Positions 1 through 7,361 of a DNA stretch of 8,139 nt are shown here, piece by piece. Below the pieces are notes generated by a model that saw only the letters and a list, made by a program, of their open reading frames with translations, ran no database searches and was not told the origin of the DNA. This stretch comes from Burkholderiaceae bacterium (lineage in GTDB: Bacteria; Pseudomonadota; Gammaproteobacteria; Burkholderiales; Burkholderiaceae), in the NCBI GenBank assembly GCA_947373615.1, contig CANBYN010000079.1, positions 1-8,139 on the forward strand, in the 5' to 3' direction. Numbering within the stretch: position 1 is the first letter of the stretch; each line of letters opens with the position of its first letter. The position numbers and the translations under genes were made by a program.

Positions 1-1207
1 ATTGCCATGGTGCTTTTAATTGCCAAATCCAAGATTCAATATCAAAGCTCTCACGGGTAGTGCTAGTCAAGTTTGCACCCTGAGCAATTTTAAGAACATC
101 CAAATCAGGGGCTTGCCTAGAGATTGACTCTGAAAACGCTCTATTCCAAAATTGCCATCCACTGAGGGCCCCAGTACCTACGATGACTCTAGAAAGGTTG
201 TGTTCTCTTGCGTAATTAATGATGGACTCGACTGCATCATTTCCACCAACAGTCACCGCTTTTGCCCCCATCTCCTCTGCCATAGAAATGGTTTTTAGAA
301 TTTGCTCCCTAGACTTTTGAGAGAGGTTTTGTAATTTAGGGGTTTCAACATAAATTGCATGCCATGGAATCTGAATTTGTGCCGCAACTCTAGCAGCACT
401 TCTAATTACATTTTCAGCTTCGTCTCCAGGGCCGATGCATGCCAAAATAGACTCACGTGTTTTCCAAACATTGGATACCGAATTATCTTTTCGGTATTTA
501 ATAATTTCGCCATCCAGACGATCGGCCGAGCGACGTAGCGCTAATTCCCGTAACGCAATTAAATTTCCTTTGCGGAAAAAGTTTTGAGTTGCTCTTTCTG
601 CCTGCTGTGGAAGGTAAACCTTGCCATCCTTCAATCTTTGCAATAACTCATCAGGCGGCAAATCAACTAATACAACTTCATCGGCAGAATCAAAAATATG
701 GTCAGGAACGGTCTCCCAAACTCTGACTCCCGTTATTCCGCCAACGATATCGTTTAGCGTTTCAATATGTTGAACATTGATTGTTGAGTAGACGTCGATA
801 CCAGAAGCCAAGAGCTCTTCAACATCTTGCCAGCGCTTCGGGTGTCTCGATCCGGCAGCGTTTGAATGAGCCAGCTCATCCATTAATATTAAATCGGGTT
901 TATCAAGCAGGGCTTGGTCAAGGTCAAATTCCTTGAGCTTCTTGCCCTTATAGTCAATTTCTTTTAAAGGTAGAACCTCTATGCCATTAAGCATGGCTAT
1001 AGTTTCTTTACGACCGTGTGTCTCTACAACTCCAGCAATAACTCGCTTATTTTTGCTTTGCTCATGAGCAGCAGATAGCATGGCGTATGTTTTACCTACA
1101 CCAGCATTAGCTCCAAAGAAAATCTTTAATTTGCCGCGACCAGACTGAATCTCTTGGCTCTGTATACGAGCAAGTAATTGATCGGGGTCTGGCCGTGACT
1201 CAGGCAT
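1..1207 (-). CDS. kdpD: KdpD sensor kinase, N-terminal part (cut by window edge)
   Basis: Sensor histidine kinase of the KdpD/KdpE two-component system, which switches on kdp when K+ is limiting. Only the cytoplasmic N-terminal 402 codons are in the window; the four membrane helices, the histidine-kinase core and the stop lie off the left edge. The ATG at 1207 begins MPESRPDPDQ. Residues 32-40 read GANAGVGKT, the KdpD Walker A motif, and LILMDELAHSN around residues 106-116 holds the Walker B-like D110-E111. The stretch VYSTINVQHIETLND (about 139-153) is also typical of the KdpD sensor domain. From about residue 243 a universal-stress-protein (Usp) domain follows, with ILACIGPGDEAE near its start and SRVIVGTG near its end. 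It starts five bases after the kdpC stop with only a weak ribosome site (GGAA inside the kdpC end), so translation is probably coupled to kdpC. No frameshift was seen in the part present. Confidence 0.95.
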   Translation of the reverse strand, partial: MPESRPDPDQLLARIQSQEIQSGRGKLKIFFGANAGVGKTYAMLSAAHEQSKNKRVIAGVVETHGRKETIAMLNGIEVLPLKEIDYKGKKLKEFDLDQALLDKPDLILMDELAHSNAAGSRHPKRWQDVEELLASGIDVYSTINVQHIETLNDIVGGITGVRVWETVPDHIFDSADEVVLVDLPPDELLQRLKDGKVYLPQQAERATQNFFRKGNLIALRELALRRSADRLDGEIIKYRKDNSVSNVWKTRESILACIGPGDEAENVIRSAARVAAQIQIPWHAIYVETPKLQNLSQKSREQILKTISMAEEMGAKAVTVGGNDAVESIINYAREHNLSRVIVGTGALSGWQFWNRAFSESISRQAPDLDVLKIAQGANLTSTTRESFDIESWIWQLKAPWQ

Positions 1208-1212
1208 ACGGT

Positions 1213-1782
1213 TTAATTTCCATCTAATGCAAGATTAAGCTTTAATACATTAACACGAGGCTCTCCAAAAATCCCCCATTGGCGATCTTGTGTATTCGCT
1301 GCTATGAGCAGATTGATATTGTCAACGCTCATTTTTCGAGCCTTTGCTACACGAGATAACTGGTATTGCGCAGCTTGTGGGCTAATTTCAGGATCCAAGC
1401 CGCTAGCTGACGCTGTTACCAAGTCCATTGGTATTGGTAATTTATTTGCAGGATCAGCATTCTGCAGTGCCTCAATCCGTCCTTTAACTGCATCTGCTAA
1501 AGCTGGATTTAATGGACCTTGATTTGATCCACTAGAAGCAGTGGCGTTGTATGGCTGAGGCCCAGTTGCTGATGGCCTTCCCCAAAAGTACTTGGCATCA
1601 GTAAAATTTTGTCCAATCAACTCTGAACCGATGGCTTGGTCACCTTTATAAACAATACTTCCTGAAGCCTTGCTTGGGAAAAGCATCTTCGCTAATCCCG
1701 TGACGAATACTGGATATAAAACTCCAGTAATCAAAGTTAACAATACAAATAGCCCTAAACAACTTCTAATGATGGATTTCAT
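1213..1782 (-). CDS. kdpC: KdpC, subunit C of the K+-transporting ATPase
   Basis: Small membrane-anchored subunit of the KdpFABC K+ pump; it bridges to KdpA/KdpB and is thought to assist K+ affinity and complex stability. It has 189 residues, close to the roughly 190 usual for the family. One N-terminal membrane helix (about residues 7-34) is followed by a periplasmic domain carrying family hallmarks: GSELIGQNFTDAKYFWGRPS (about 52-71), SGSNQGPLNP (about 84-93) and the near-C-terminal SASGLDPEISPQAAQ. The ATG at 1782 is preceded by AAGGGA at good spacing, in the 30-base gap after kdpB. It is complete, and kdpD follows after five bases. Confidence 0.97.
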   Translation of the reverse strand: MKSIIRSCLGLFVLLTLITGVLYPVFVTGLAKMLFPSKASGSIVYKGDQAIGSELIGQNFTDAKYFWGRPSATGPQPYNATASSGSNQGPLNPALADAVKGRIEALQNADPANKLPIPMDLVTASASGLDPEISPQAAQYQLSRVAKARKMSVDNINLLIAANTQDRQWGIFGEPRVNVLKLNLALDGN

Positions 1783-1812
1783 TTTTGTATCCCTTATTTA
1801 TTTCTTAGACGG

Positions 1813-3888
1813 TCAAATTATTGAAATAATTAAATCGATGATCTTGATACCGATAAATGGAGCGATAAGACCACCTAAACCATAAATCGTCATATTTCTG
1901 CGCAAGAGTGCAGCTGCACCTAAGGGCTTATACGCAACTCCTTTTAGCGCCAATGGAATCAAGAAGATAATGATTAAGGCATTAAAGATCACCGCGGATA
2001 AAATTGCTGATGAAGGGCTTGAAAGATGCATCACATTTAATGCCTCTAGCTGGGGATAAGTCGCCACAAAAGCTGCAGGAATAATGGCAAAGTATTTTGC
2101 AACATCATTAGCAATACTAAAAGTAGTTAGCGATCCACGAGTCATAAGCATTTGCTTGCCTGTCTCCACAACCTCAATCAACTTAGTAGGGTTGGAATCT
2201 AAATCAACCATGTTGCCCGCCTCTTTTGCCGCCTGAGTTCCTGAATTCATAGCAACTGCAACATCTGCCTGCGCTAAAGCAGGAGCATCATTTGTTCCAT
2301 CTCCTGTCATAGCCACTAACCGGCCTTCTGACTGATGTTTACGTATCAAGGCAAGCTTGTCCTCTGGAGTCGCCTCAGCCAGAAAATCATCCACTCCCGC
2401 TTCAGCAGCAATGGCAGCGGCTGTCAATTTATTGTCGCCTGTGATCATAATGGTGCGAATACCCATTTTACGCAGTTCATTAAAGCGCTCCTTAATGCCG
2501 CCTTTAACAATATCTTTGAGTTCAACTACACCCATAACGCGTATTCCCTGAGAAACAACTAAAGGAGTGCTACCGCGTCGAGATACATCGTCAACAAATT
2601 TCAGAACTTCCTGAGGAAATTGACCTCCAAGAGATTCAATATGCTTTTGAATTGCACTAGCAGCCCCTTTACGAATTTGCTCGCCATTCATATCTACACC
2701 ACTCATGCGAGTTTGAGCAGTAAATGGTACGAACTCTGCACCAATAGAATTAATTTCCCGCTCCCGGATATTAAATTTCTGTTTAGCGAGGATGACAATA
2801 CTTCTACCCTCAGGAGTTTCGTCTGCCAATGATGCTAATTGAGCAATATCGGCAAGCTCTTCCTCGGTCACTCCAGTTGCAGCTACAAAACTCGATGCCT
2901 GACGATTTCCTAAGGTGATGGTGCCCGTCTTATCAAGTAAGAGCACATCCACATCGCCTGCTGCCTCCACAGCACGACCAGAAGTGGCAATCACATTGGC
3001 AGCCATCATTCGACTCATACCAGCGACTCCAATTGCCGATAACAATCCAGCGATCGTTGTAGGAATCAAACATACTAATAGCGCGATGAGAACTGTTATC
3101 TGAATTGGTGATCCACTACCACTTGCAGCAACACTAAACATAGAAAATGGTAGTAAAGTGGCAACCACTACTAAGAAAACAATCGTTAGTGCCACCAATA
3201 AAATAGTTAAAGCAATCTCATTTGGCGTCTTTTGACGTTTAGCATTCTCTACCATAGAGATCATGCGATCGATAAAGGTCTCACCTGGATTAACGGTTAC
3301 ACGAACCACAATCCAGTCAGATAAAACACGAGTGCCTCCAGTTACTGAAGAAAAATCACCTCCAGACTCTCGAATAACTGGGGCTGATTCTCCTGTAATA
3401 GCTGACTCATCAACAGAGGCAACCCCTGCAATCACTTCACCATCTGCAGCAATCACATCATTTGCCTCAGCAATAAAAATATCGCCTTTACGTAACTGCG
3501 TTGCAGAGACAAGCTCTGAGGCTGGACGGTTATCCCAATTCTCAGGAATATTGGCCACCTTTACCTTCTTAGCCCATGTCTCTTTCTTTAATCCCCGCAG
3601 CGATGCTGCTTGGGCTTTACTACGGCCTTCCGCTAAAGCTTCGGCAAAATTTGCAAAGAGCACCGTGAACCAAAGCCAAAGCATTACCCCCAGGATAAAA
3701 CTAGAAGAAGCCTCACCTTCGCCATATAAAGATTGAACCCAAAGCATGGTAGTCAGGATGCTGCCGATATAGACAACAAACATCACGGGGTTTCGCCATT
3801 GAATTGAGGGGCTTAACTTTCTAAAGCTATCAACAATTGCTGGTTTTACTAACTCGGCATCAAACATGCCTAATTTTCTTTTAGTCAT
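1813..3888 (-). CDS. kdpB: KdpB, P-type ATPase subunit of the K+ pump
   Basis: Catalytic subunit that hydrolyses ATP and drives K+ import through the KdpFABC complex in the inner membrane. At 691 residues it matches the family (about 680). All P-type signatures are intact: TGES at 165-168 in the actuator domain, the IPTT motif in the fourth helix (275-278), the phosphorylated Asp in DKTGT (D319), TGDN at 483-486 and TGDGTND at 528-534 in the hinge region. Ser168 of TGES matches the serine whose phosphorylation is reported to inhibit E. coli KdpB at high K+ (known for the family; not shown here). Hydrophobic segments occur near 34-51, 64-82, 225-250, 263-285 and in three stretches in the last 110 residues. 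GGAGA precedes the ATG, 18 bases after kdpA. Confidence 0.98.
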   Translation of the reverse strand: MTKRKLGMFDAELVKPAIVDSFRKLSPSIQWRNPVMFVVYIGSILTTMLWVQSLYGEGEASSSFILGVMLWLWFTVLFANFAEALAEGRSKAQAASLRGLKKETWAKKVKVANIPENWDNRPASELVSATQLRKGDIFIAEANDVIAADGEVIAGVASVDESAITGESAPVIRESGGDFSSVTGGTRVLSDWIVVRVTVNPGETFIDRMISMVENAKRQKTPNEIALTILLVALTIVFLVVVATLLPFSMFSVAASGSGSPIQITVLIALLVCLIPTTIAGLLSAIGVAGMSRMMAANVIATSGRAVEAAGDVDVLLLDKTGTITLGNRQASSFVAATGVTEEELADIAQLASLADETPEGRSIVILAKQKFNIREREINSIGAEFVPFTAQTRMSGVDMNGEQIRKGAASAIQKHIESLGGQFPQEVLKFVDDVSRRGSTPLVVSQGIRVMGVVELKDIVKGGIKERFNELRKMGIRTIMITGDNKLTAAAIAAEAGVDDFLAEATPEDKLALIRKHQSEGRLVAMTGDGTNDAPALAQADVAVAMNSGTQAAKEAGNMVDLDSNPTKLIEVVETGKQMLMTRGSLTTFSIANDVAKYFAIIPAAFVATYPQLEALNVMHLSSPSSAILSAVIFNALIIIFLIPLALKGVAYKPLGAAALLRRNMTIYGLGGLIAPFIGIKIIDLIISII

Positions 3889-3906
3889 TTGTTTCTCCGA
3901 GAATAA

Positions 3907-5697
3907 TTAATGAATCACTGGGAGCATTAATTGCTCAACAATGGGGCCCAGTGCAAGGGCGGGGACGTAATTCAATGCGCCAACCAAGATCACTGTGCCG
4001 GCTAATAAGACGATGAATAATGGGCCATGGGTAGGCATAGTTCCCTCATTGATGGCTATCTTCTTTTTAGCTGCAAATGCACCAGCCAATGCGAGAACCG
4101 GAACAATGACTCCAAAACGACCAAACCACATCGCAATTGCTAGCAAGCTGTTATAGAAAGGTGTATTTGCTGAGAGGCCTGCAAAGGCACTGCCGTTGTT
4201 ATTGGCGGCCGAGGTAAATGCATACAAAATCTCAGAAAACCCATGCGCACCAGGATTGGCAATACCAGCAATGCCATCAACACTCATCACCGCAATCGCT
4301 GTTCCCACCAATACCAAGATAGGTGTAACTAAAATTGCAATTGCTACCATTTTCATTTCGTAGGATTCAATCTTTTTGCCAAGATATTCTGGGGTACGAC
4401 CAATCATTAGCCCGGCAATAAATACAGCAAGAATTGCAAAGACAAGCATTCCATATAAGCCTGTTCCAACACCACCAAATACAACCTCACCAAGCATCAT
4501 GTTCCAAAGTGGAACGAAGCCGCCCATTGGCATAAAGGAGTCATGCATCGCATTCACTGCACCGCATGAAGCGAGCGTTGTGATGCTTGCGAAAATACTG
4601 GAATCATCAATCCCAAAGCGAGTTTCCTTGCCTTCCATATTGCCCATAGCGCCATCCACACCCAGGCTAGTGAGGGTTGGATTAGCTTGAGACTCAAAAT
4701 GAACTGCTGTGAAGGTTACCGTTAAGAAAATGAGTAGCATCGTTGCTAAAACTACCCAACCTTGACGCTTATCCCCAACCATCCGCCCAAAGGTAAAACA
4801 CAATGCAGCAGGAATCAAAAAGATAGACAGAATCTGAATGAAATTGGATAGCGGTGTGGGGTTTTCATAAGGATGCGCTGAGTTTGCATTGAAGAATCCG
4901 CCGCCATTAGTACCCAACATCTTGATTGCCTCTTGAGAGGCCACTGGGCCCATTGGCAAAGTTTGCTGATCCGTCGAAGCTGGCTCAGTTAAAACTACGC
5001 CCTTTTCATCCTTTAGTGGTTGACCATCAGCATCAAGCTTAGGCGCGTCAAACTTAGTGATCTCAACTGATTTGATATCTTTGTATGCATCAAAGTTCTG
5101 AATTGAGCCTTGACCGACTAGAAAGATGGCATAAATAACTGCAATGGGTATCAGAACATATAAGGTAATACGAGTTAAATCAACCCAAAGATTACCAATT
5201 GTCTTAATACTATTTCTAGAAAAACCACGAATAAGCGCAATCACGACAACGATGCCGCTCGCAGCAGATAAGAAGTTTTGTGTTGTGAGCCCCAGCATTT
5301 GCGTGAGATAACTCATTGTTCCCTCACCTACATAGGCCTGCCAATTGGTATTCGTGGCAAAACTAATGGCAGTATTAAAGGACGAATCTGGAGAAATATT
5401 TGCCAAACCCTGAGGATTTAGCGGGAGGATGCCTTGAAATAGCTGCAGCCCAAAGACAAATAAAACGCCAAGGATGTTGAAGGCAATTAATCCCAGCGCA
5501 TAACTTAACCAACTCATTTCGATGGTTGGATCAATGCCACATACTTTGTAAATAACATCTTCTATTGATCTAAATGGTTTTTTAGAGGCAATTGCTCTAC
5601 CACTCATCACGGCGTCTATGAAGCCTCCAAGGGGATAAGATAAAAGCAGCAAGACCCCGACATAAAGAACGATTGTAAAAATGGCATGGGTGCTCAT
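3907..5697 (-). CDS. kdpA: KdpA, K+-channel-like subunit of the K+ pump
   Basis: K+-binding, channel-like subunit of the inner-membrane KdpFABC pump, related to Trk/Ktr-type K+ transporters. It has 596 residues against about 557 in E. coli. The four pore loops that form the selectivity filter are recognisable: TNTNWQAYVGE (115-125, Q120 matching E. coli Q116), GTNGGGFFNANSAHP (262-276), SCGAVNAMHDSFMPMGG (377-393) and FTSAANNNGSAFAG (494-507). The extra length is mostly a hydrophilic stretch of about 30 residues around 208-245 (including LDADGQPLKDEKGVVLTEPA), placed between two helices just before the second pore loop. The start codon overlaps the kdpF stop as ATGA, and GAGGA within kdpF is its ribosome site. 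It is complete and intact. Confidence 0.98.
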   Translation of the reverse strand: MSTHAIFTIVLYVGVLLLLSYPLGGFIDAVMSGRAIASKKPFRSIEDVIYKVCGIDPTIEMSWLSYALGLIAFNILGVLFVFGLQLFQGILPLNPQGLANISPDSSFNTAISFATNTNWQAYVGEGTMSYLTQMLGLTTQNFLSAASGIVVVIALIRGFSRNSIKTIGNLWVDLTRITLYVLIPIAVIYAIFLVGQGSIQNFDAYKDIKSVEITKFDAPKLDADGQPLKDEKGVVLTEPASTDQQTLPMGPVASQEAIKMLGTNGGGFFNANSAHPYENPTPLSNFIQILSIFLIPAALCFTFGRMVGDKRQGWVVLATMLLIFLTVTFTAVHFESQANPTLTSLGVDGAMGNMEGKETRFGIDDSSIFASITTLASCGAVNAMHDSFMPMGGFVPLWNMMLGEVVFGGVGTGLYGMLVFAILAVFIAGLMIGRTPEYLGKKIESYEMKMVAIAILVTPILVLVGTAIAVMSVDGIAGIANPGAHGFSEILYAFTSAANNNGSAFAGLSANTPFYNSLLAIAMWFGRFGVIVPVLALAGAFAAKKKIAINEGTMPTHGPLFIVLLAGTVILVGALNYVPALALGPIVEQLMLPVIH

Positions 5698-5786
5698 GAA
5701 AAGTCCTCTGGATTTAATAGTGCAGCAACTAGGTAAATTAAAAGCAATACAGCAGCTATGCCACTAATGATCTGAATAAAGTTCAT
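5694..5786 (-). CDS. kdpF: KdpF, small stabilising subunit of the K+ pump
   Basis: A 30-residue single-helix membrane peptide that binds and stabilises KdpA/KdpB/KdpC in the KdpFABC complex. The translation starts MNFIQIISG, continues with a hydrophobic helix (AAVLLLIYLVAALL) and ends NPEDFS. The YLxxALLxPExF pattern is the KdpF hallmark. A strong ribosome site (AGGGGTG) sits seven bases upstream of the ATG. Its stop overlaps the kdpA start (ATGA), and its own start overlaps the stop of the preceding microprotein in the same way. The gene is easily missed by automated callers because it is so short. Confidence 0.93.
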   Translation of the reverse strand: MNFIQIISGIAAVLLLIYLVAALLNPEDFS

Positions 5787-5875
5787 TTTTCACCCCTTAA
5801 TCGTGCGCAACCCTTGGCCAGACCAATGGTCAATGCAAGAAATATAAAAATACAGCCAAGAAACAGTAAGCTCAT
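5783..5875 (-). CDS. 30-residue membrane microprotein leading the kdp operon
   Basis: Short reading frame of 30 codons plus stop, the first gene of the operon. The peptide begins MSLLFLGCIFIFLALTIGLA, one hydrophobic helix of about 20 residues, and ends in a basic, Cys-containing tail KGCARLRGEK. By the positive-inside rule the C-terminus would face the cytoplasm. A good ribosome site (AGAGGTGG) lies about five bases before the ATG. The stop overlaps the kdpF start (ATGA), so the two are probably translationally coupled. From memory, some proteobacterial kdp operons carry a similar small frame ending in a Cys-x-Arg-Leu motif, sometimes mislabelled as a potassium transporter ATPase; I cannot verify this here. 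It may be an extra accessory peptide of the pump or a regulator of KdpD. No function is claimed. Confidence 0.78.
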   Translation of the reverse strand: MSLLFLGCIFIFLALTIGLAKGCARLRGEK

Positions 5876-5905
5876 ATCCACCTCTATCTAATTAGATGGT
5901 TTGAT

Positions 5906-5911
5906 CTTATA
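5906..5911 (-). promoter_or_regulatory. Candidate -10 element of the kdp promoter
   Basis: The minus strand reads TATAAG here, 31 bases upstream of the first start codon of the operon, which would put transcription start near 5899 and give a leader of about 24 bases. No good -35 box is found 16-18 bases upstream; that position falls inside the KdpE-like repeats, as expected for a promoter that depends on an activator. The call rests on one hexamer and on context. Confidence 0.35.
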
Positions 5912-5962
5912 AAAAATCATGTAAAAAAGTTATAAAAAATTAGGGAGATTTATATAAAAACC
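5908..5962 (-). promoter_or_regulatory. KdpE-like operator made of phased T-rich direct repeats
   Basis: On the plus strand the units TATAAAAAAT (5908-5917), TGTAAAAAAG (5920-5929), TATAAAAAAT (5931-5940) and a weaker TATAAAAACC (5953-5962) start at intervals of 12, 11 and 22 bases, i.e. one, one and two helical turns. On the coding strand, 5918-5940 reads as TTATAACTTTTTTACATG within a T-rich run, closely resembling the E. coli KdpE site (TTTATACTTTTTTTACACC, from memory). OmpR-family regulators such as KdpE bind direct half-sites about 11 bases apart. The position directly upstream of the operon supports the call; binding itself is inferred. Confidence 0.6.
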
Positions 5963-5999
5963 CCGAAAAAAGTGCTTTAAGAAGCAAACTTGGATATAA

Positions 6000-6204
6000 C
6001 CTATTCTGGCCCATAGCAGTCATTTCCTCAAAAGGGAAATTACCACAACCCACCTTTAAACCCTAGATCGCTGAGTTGAATTGAGTTGATCAGCGTCAAA
6101 TAGCGTCGAAACAACTCTGTTAATTCGGGGACCCTTGGTTAGGGCCTAGGTTGAGGAACCAAGAAAAATAAAGGCCTAGAGAAATCTAGGCTTTTTTTCT
6201 TTTT
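6000..6204 (+). ncRNA. Possible structured small RNA ending at an intrinsic terminator
   Basis: This gene-free segment holds four successive inverted repeats: ATTTCC/GGAAAT (6022-6027/6035-6040), CGCTGA/TCAGCG (6069-6074/6090-6095), CTTGGTT/AACCAAG (6134-6140/6157-6163) and the terminator stem at 6174-6191. On the plus strand this would make a folded transcript of about 190 bases ending in a T run, with no coding gene to account for the plus-strand terminator. A TGGATATAA extended -10-like sequence at 5991-5999 could start it, but no -35 box is evident. I do not recognise an RNA family; 6S RNA and tmRNA landmarks were not found. The segment could instead be only the kdp upstream region plus a shared terminator. 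Confidence 0.3.
6174..6204. terminator. Bidirectional intrinsic terminator
   Basis: A perfect seven-base stem GCCTAGA/TCTAGGC closes a GAAA loop (6174-6191) and is followed on the plus strand by seven T, then CTTTTT. On the minus strand the same stem is followed by CTTTATTTTT (6163-6173), so it also serves the catalase gene, whose stop lies about 65 bases upstream in that direction. It isolates the peroxidase transcript from the kdp operon. Confidence 0.85.
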
Positions 6205-6256
6205 CACATCTTAAACAATCATAAAGTTAAATATAGCTATTGATTGAATTTAGATA

Positions 6257-7246
6257 TCACTGCCCGGTTATCCGTTTTGCAAAAGAATTCGCATAGGCTG
6301 GCGATCTGAAATTCAACACCGGATCGTTGGTTGGGGCAATACCTGGAACCATCACCAACGGGTCAAAATTAATTTTTTCGCAAGCGCCACCTTGTTGAGG
6401 ACTAGCTGAAGTAAGAGTCAAAACCCCGGCTTTAATTTCTTTTCTGCCAGCAGGCCAGTAGACCGTTGGATTAGTCTGTTCATCACCAGATTCTCCTATC
6501 GTTAAAACCATATCCCATCGTACTGGACCCGCTTGAGTTTTGGTCATAATATCTTGATCAAGAAAACGCGTTGGCGCGGACTTTAATTCATCATCGCTTA
6601 AACGCTTCACGCCATCCTGAGGCAAGAAACGCCATTTTACTAACGTCGTCTTATTATTTTTATTAATAAATTTAAATGTATGAATACTGTAAAAGTCACT
6701 ATTAGCGTAACTGGCTATTGGATTATTTTTAGCCAAATACTCGCCTAAAGCCTGTGCATCCGGATGACTGGATTTATAGGCTGCGACCTTGTCTGGATCT
6801 GGCTTGCCAGTAGTCGGATCGGGTGTATTGGCAACCACCCCGTCGTAAAATGAATTCGGATTGGCCGCACCAAAAACTGGGACATTGAGCATCGTAAAGT
6901 GATGCAAGCCCTTATTGGGTATTTGAAATTCCAGCGCCATACCACGTGGATTTCTAGCGGTATCCGGAATTTTTAGACTACCACCTGCCAAGGAAAATCG
7001 ACCGATCACCGGAATAGGTTTTCCGGAAAATAAAGGTGAAATCGAGTAGGCCTGTACGGCCTTATCGCCAATAAATGAACCGGCAACACAAATTCCATTA
7101 ATGTGATTGCGTCGTTGCCCTGGAGTGACACCAAATTGCTTTTCAATGGCACCAACAACCTGATCCGGAGTGACGCTTTCCTCAGCATGAGAGGAAATTG
7201 AAAAGAACAATAAAGCCAAGACAACTGATAATTTGGTGCGTTGCAT
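6257..7246 (-). CDS. Secreted catalase-family (SrpA-like) peroxidase
   Basis: Haem peroxidase of the catalase superfamily in its short, exported form (329 residues against about 480 or more for ordinary catalases). It is probably periplasmic and uses peroxides or organic peroxides with an unknown electron donor. A signal peptide is clear: MQRTKLSVVL, a hydrophobic core, then SSHAEES with likely cleavage after A21. The distal haem His is H48 in RRNHINGICVAGSF; TARNPRGMALEF (96-107) matches the catalase RDPRG region; N121 in LNVPVFGAANP fits the catalytic Asn; and R314-x3-Y318 (FRSPAYANSF) fits the proximal Tyr haem ligand. GGGGAG precedes the ATG at suitable spacing. It is transcribed away from the lipoprotein/sigma pair and ends at the terminator near 6174. 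Family members are often found near a cytochrome b561 gene and ECF sigma genes; no cytochrome gene is in this window. Confidence 0.9.
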   Translation of the reverse strand: MQRTKLSVVLALLFFSISSHAEESVTPDQVVGAIEKQFGVTPGQRRNHINGICVAGSFIGDKAVQAYSISPLFSGKPIPVIGRFSLAGGSLKIPDTARNPRGMALEFQIPNKGLHHFTMLNVPVFGAANPNSFYDGVVANTPDPTTGKPDPDKVAAYKSSHPDAQALGEYLAKNNPIASYANSDFYSIHTFKFINKNNKTTLVKWRFLPQDGVKRLSDDELKSAPTRFLDQDIMTKTQAGPVRWDMVLTIGESGDEQTNPTVYWPAGRKEIKAGVLTLTSASPQQGGACEKINFDPLVMVPGIAPTNDPVLNFRSPAYANSFAKRITGQ

Positions 7247-7298
7247 AAAATGCTCCCCATGAATTTTGTCTAGTAAACCATAAAACAGAAAACTCTAC

Positions 7299-7328
7299 TT
7301 GAGTGAGCTTCTGATTTTAAGCACTCAA
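7299..7328. repeat. Inverted repeat in the 5' region of the peroxidase gene
   Basis: TTGAGTG (7299-7305) and CACTCAA (7322-7328) are perfect seven-base arms around 16 bases. An alternative pairing of TTGAGT/ACTCAA plus GCTT/AAGC with a two-base bulge gives ten pairs. It lies 53 bases upstream of the peroxidase start, so it could be a leader hairpin in its mRNA or a regulator site. No T run follows it, so it is not an intrinsic terminator. Confidence 0.4.
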
Positions 7329-7361
7329 ATGTGGATTCTATAGACAACCCAATGCTAAGAA

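Noticed and set aside
3263..3736. 157-codon plus-strand open frame opposite kdpB
   Set aside because: It lies entirely within kdpB, which has intact P-type ATPase motifs; the translation has no recognisable domain and is a shadow of the real gene.
5966..5986. Hairpin TGCTT-TAAG-AAGCA followed on the minus strand by C and six T, resembling a terminator
   Set aside because: The stem has only five pairs with two G/C pairs, too weak for a convincing terminator, and a much stronger one lies at 6174.
5940..6023. Minus-strand frame of 27 codons (starting MTAMGQNRLY) with a GAGG just before the ATG
   Set aside because: The ribosome site is too close to the ATG, the peptide has no family resemblance, and it overlaps the KdpE-like repeats and ends within the operator.
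6000..6204. 6S RNA, tmRNA or a potassium-type riboswitch
   Set aside because: None of the conserved landmarks I know for these RNAs was found, and the terminator strand is opposite to kdp, so a cis riboswitch for kdp does not fit.
7006..7260. 84-codon minus-strand frame starting at an ATG upstream of the peroxidase
   Set aside because: It overlaps the peroxidase signal peptide and haem-binding region in another frame, whereas the peroxidase has the better ribosome site and clear motifs.
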